Source: Paracoccaceae bacterium
GTDB lineage: Bacteria > Pseudomonadota > Alphaproteobacteria > Rhodobacterales > Rhodobacteraceae
Assembly (NCBI GenBank): GCA_029246285.1
Contig: JAQWNW010000055.1
Location: 1-55,940, forward strand
Length of the DNA stretch: 55,940 nucleotides
Direction of reading: 5' to 3'
Below the pieces are notes generated by a model. It saw only the letters and a program-made list of their open reading frames with translations, had not been told where the DNA came from and did no database searches. Below are positions 54,631 to 55,940 of this stretch, one piece after another. How positions within the stretch are numbered: the stretch's first letter is position 1; every line of letters begins with the position of its first letter. The position numbers were made by a program, and so were the translations under genes.

Positions 54631-55599
54631 TTATCCTGTCTTCATTGCGATTTGTTTCCAAATCGATGTTTCATCATAGAGAGTATATTCTCTTCTTATC
54701 CCCCATGGGCCAAATTCTACGTGGCTTGCTCCCATAACATGAACTTCAGCCCCAGTTGGCTTTCCAAAAGCGCCCCAACCGTCATGCTTTCCCGTCAAAC
54801 TCCAACGAATAGCAGCTCTAGGAGGCATTAACGGGTCTTCTCTTCCTATCTGATGGTCGATAGAGAAAGTTGCTGATGGAAATGCTGCTCTGAGTTTAGT
54901 CCAAAAACCATCAACACCATCTGAAGAATATAATTCACTCCCACCTGGGTAAAAACCTGTCACAGCTCGATCATATTCTATAGGAATTACATTCAAATCA
55001 GCAGACATAATCCTATTTAATATATCTGAATACTTCTCGCCCCAATCATTATCATTTCCACGACCCGTATACGGTCCAGTTTTATCAATAGATGGGTGGA
55101 AAGGTTGAATACATTTTTCATGACCCCCCTCTCTCTCAATAAGATCTATCGCATATTCTCTTGGATCCCAACCTAATTGGCGCACCACAGCGCCTTGGTC
55201 TCTAATTAACCACTCATCATTGATTTGATTATTAATTGCATGACAATCTGCAATCACTCTATAGCGTAATTTTTTACCTGAAGCTTTCCCATAAACACCA
55301 TCACCAAGGTGCGTTGCAGTAGTTAAGATTCTATGAGAAGAAAGCATCCCCTCTTCTGGAGATCCAGACCAAATAACATCCTCACCCAAAAGTCTCCGAT
55401 CAGGAAATTCAGCTAAAGTTGCCATCGTTGCAGCTATTACTCCATCATTTCCAAAAACAATTGAACCAGGTGATCTAACTGGAATGTCTTTAGAATAATA
55501 ATGATTAAGTGTTGCCAGTCCTCTATCTTCCCAAATTTCTTTAGTAATACCTAAAATATAATCAGGGAAATCTTTGAACTTATCTGAAAAACCTTTCAT
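54631..55599 (-). CDS. SnoaL-like (NTF2-fold) protein, two domains
   Basis: A 322 aa protein that appears to contain two SnoaL-like/polyketide-cyclase-type NTF2-fold halves (about 1-150 and 170-322). The first reads TKEIWEDRGLATLNHYYSKD at its start and DEWLIRDQGAVVRQLG later; the second reads TKLRAAFPSATFSIDHQIG and GMASHVEFGPWGI-like strands. Members bind small ligands and include ester cyclases, isomerases and limonene-epoxide-hydrolase relatives. The ATG at 55599 overlaps the LacI-type stop (ATGA) and has AAGGA 8 bp upstream, so it is chosen over 55608. Specific function unknown. Confidence 0.66.
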   Translation of the reverse strand: MKGFSDKFKDFPDYILGITKEIWEDRGLATLNHYYSKDIPVRSPGSIVFGNDGVIAATMATLAEFPDRRLLGEDVIWSGSPEEGMLSSHRILTTATHLGDGVYGKASGKKLRYRVIADCHAINNQINDEWLIRDQGAVVRQLGWDPREYAIDLIEREGGHEKCIQPFHPSIDKTGPYTGRGNDNDWGEKYSDILNRIMSADLNVIPIEYDRAVTGFYPGGSELYSSDGVDGFWTKLRAAFPSATFSIDHQIGREDPLMPPRAAIRWSLTGKHDGWGAFGKPTGAEVHVMGASHVEFGPWGIRREYTLYDETSIWKQIAMKTG

Positions 55600-55940
55600 G
55601 TGGTCCATCCTTTCGGTATTTTTGCAGAGCTACGGATAATCAATGGGCTATCTACCTTAATATGCTTTGGCTCTTGTGATGGGTTAGTGATTTTATCCAA
55701 TATAAGAGCAACTGTTTCATCTACCATTACATTCGATCTTTGGCGCATAGTTGTAAGATCATATGCAGCTAATGATGCAGGTGGAACATCATCATAGCCA
55801 ATAATACTAACTTCCTGTGGAATTTTTATGTTTAGTTCACCGCGCAATACATCCATGACAGCAAAAGCCATTGAATCCTGAACAACGAATACAGCATCAG
55901 GATGATCTGGTTTATCAAACATTTCGCGTGCAGCTTCTTT
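55596..55940 (-). CDS. LacI-family transcriptional regulator, C-terminal part (cut by window end)
   Basis: The last 114 residues of an open frame that runs out of the window at its 5' side without a stop. The visible part is the C-terminal sugar-binding-like effector domain of LacI/GalR regulators: PDAVFVVQDSMAFAVMDVL, PQEVSIIGYDDVPPASL, then LTTMRQRSNVMVDETVALIL and the ending SPLIIRSSAK, the usual LxxRxSt motif. The DNA-binding helix-turn-helix lies outside. It overlaps the SnoaL-like gene by 4 bp and probably controls that operon. Confidence 0.85.
   Translation of the reverse strand, partial: KEAAREMFDKPDHPDAVFVVQDSMAFAVMDVLRGELNIKIPQEVSIIGYDDVPPASLAAYDLTTMRQRSNVMVDETVALILDKITNPSQEPKHIKVDSPLIIRSSAKIPKGWTT

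Overview
The window reads as chromosomal DNA of an AT-rich, compact alphaproteobacterium, most likely a streamlined marine Rhodobacterales (roseobacter-type) lineage. The signs are crotonyl-CoA carboxylase/reductase (ethylmalonyl-CoA pathway), a DUF2842 gene next to purA, a full polyamine-type ABC importer, two gamma-glutamylation/DAO-oxidase style amine catabolic loci and the HutF (formylglutamate) branch of histidine degradation. Genes are packed tightly: many ATGA overlaps, several convergent gene ends overlapping by 12-20 bp, and only two gene-free gaps over 300 bp. I see no insertion sequence, prophage, CRISPR array or rRNA. The taxonomic call is inference from gene content.

Layout. 0-10.4 kb, all minus strand: AlaX-type editing protein, MscS channel, cysteine synthase, cyclopropane-fatty-acid synthase family methyltransferase, photolyase, class V aminotransferase, Ccr and a DUF1326 protein. 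10.7-19.8 kb: a polyamine-type substrate-binding protein facing its own PotABC-like operon across a shared terminator. That operon also carries a Rieske oxygenase and an agmatinase-family ureohydrolase, and a class III aminotransferase and a divergent DAO-type oxidase follow. 19.8-29.4 kb: the hut region (hutI-hutH-hutU minus, hutF-hutC plus), with a predicted HutC operator between hutI and hutF. A flavin reductase, an ornithine-cyclodeaminase-family protein and a second HAL-family protein lacking the Ala-Ser-Gly triad are appended downstream. 29.4-36 kb: a metallo-amidohydrolase, a GlcD-like flavoprotein, a PhyH-type dioxygenase, a Tat-exported protein of unknown function, a fused aconitase-X dehydratase and tRNA-Asp(GTC). 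36-42.7 kb: two EamA exporters and housekeeping genes (thiamine pyrophosphokinase, DUF2842, purA, secG, pyrG). 42.7-51.1 kb: TerB-like and PhnD-like proteins, then two glutamine-synthetase-like ligases flanking a glutamine amidotransferase, a DAO-type oxidase, a LysR regulator and a class III aminotransferase. 51.1-55.9 kb: a tight minus-strand operon, headed by a LacI-type regulator cut by the window end, encoding a SnoaL-like protein, a bicupin, a MetE-C-like zinc protein, an alpha/beta hydrolase and an RraA-family protein.

Together the accessory genes describe a cell specialised in taking nitrogen and carbon from small dissolved organic nitrogen compounds (polyamines, guanidino compounds, histidine, possibly hydroxyproline). 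Most interesting for novelty are the MIO-less HAL paralogue with its two neighbours, the ureohydrolase-Rieske-PotBCA operon, and the LacI/SnoaL/cupin/MetE-like/hydrolase/RraA operon, for which I cannot name a substrate.
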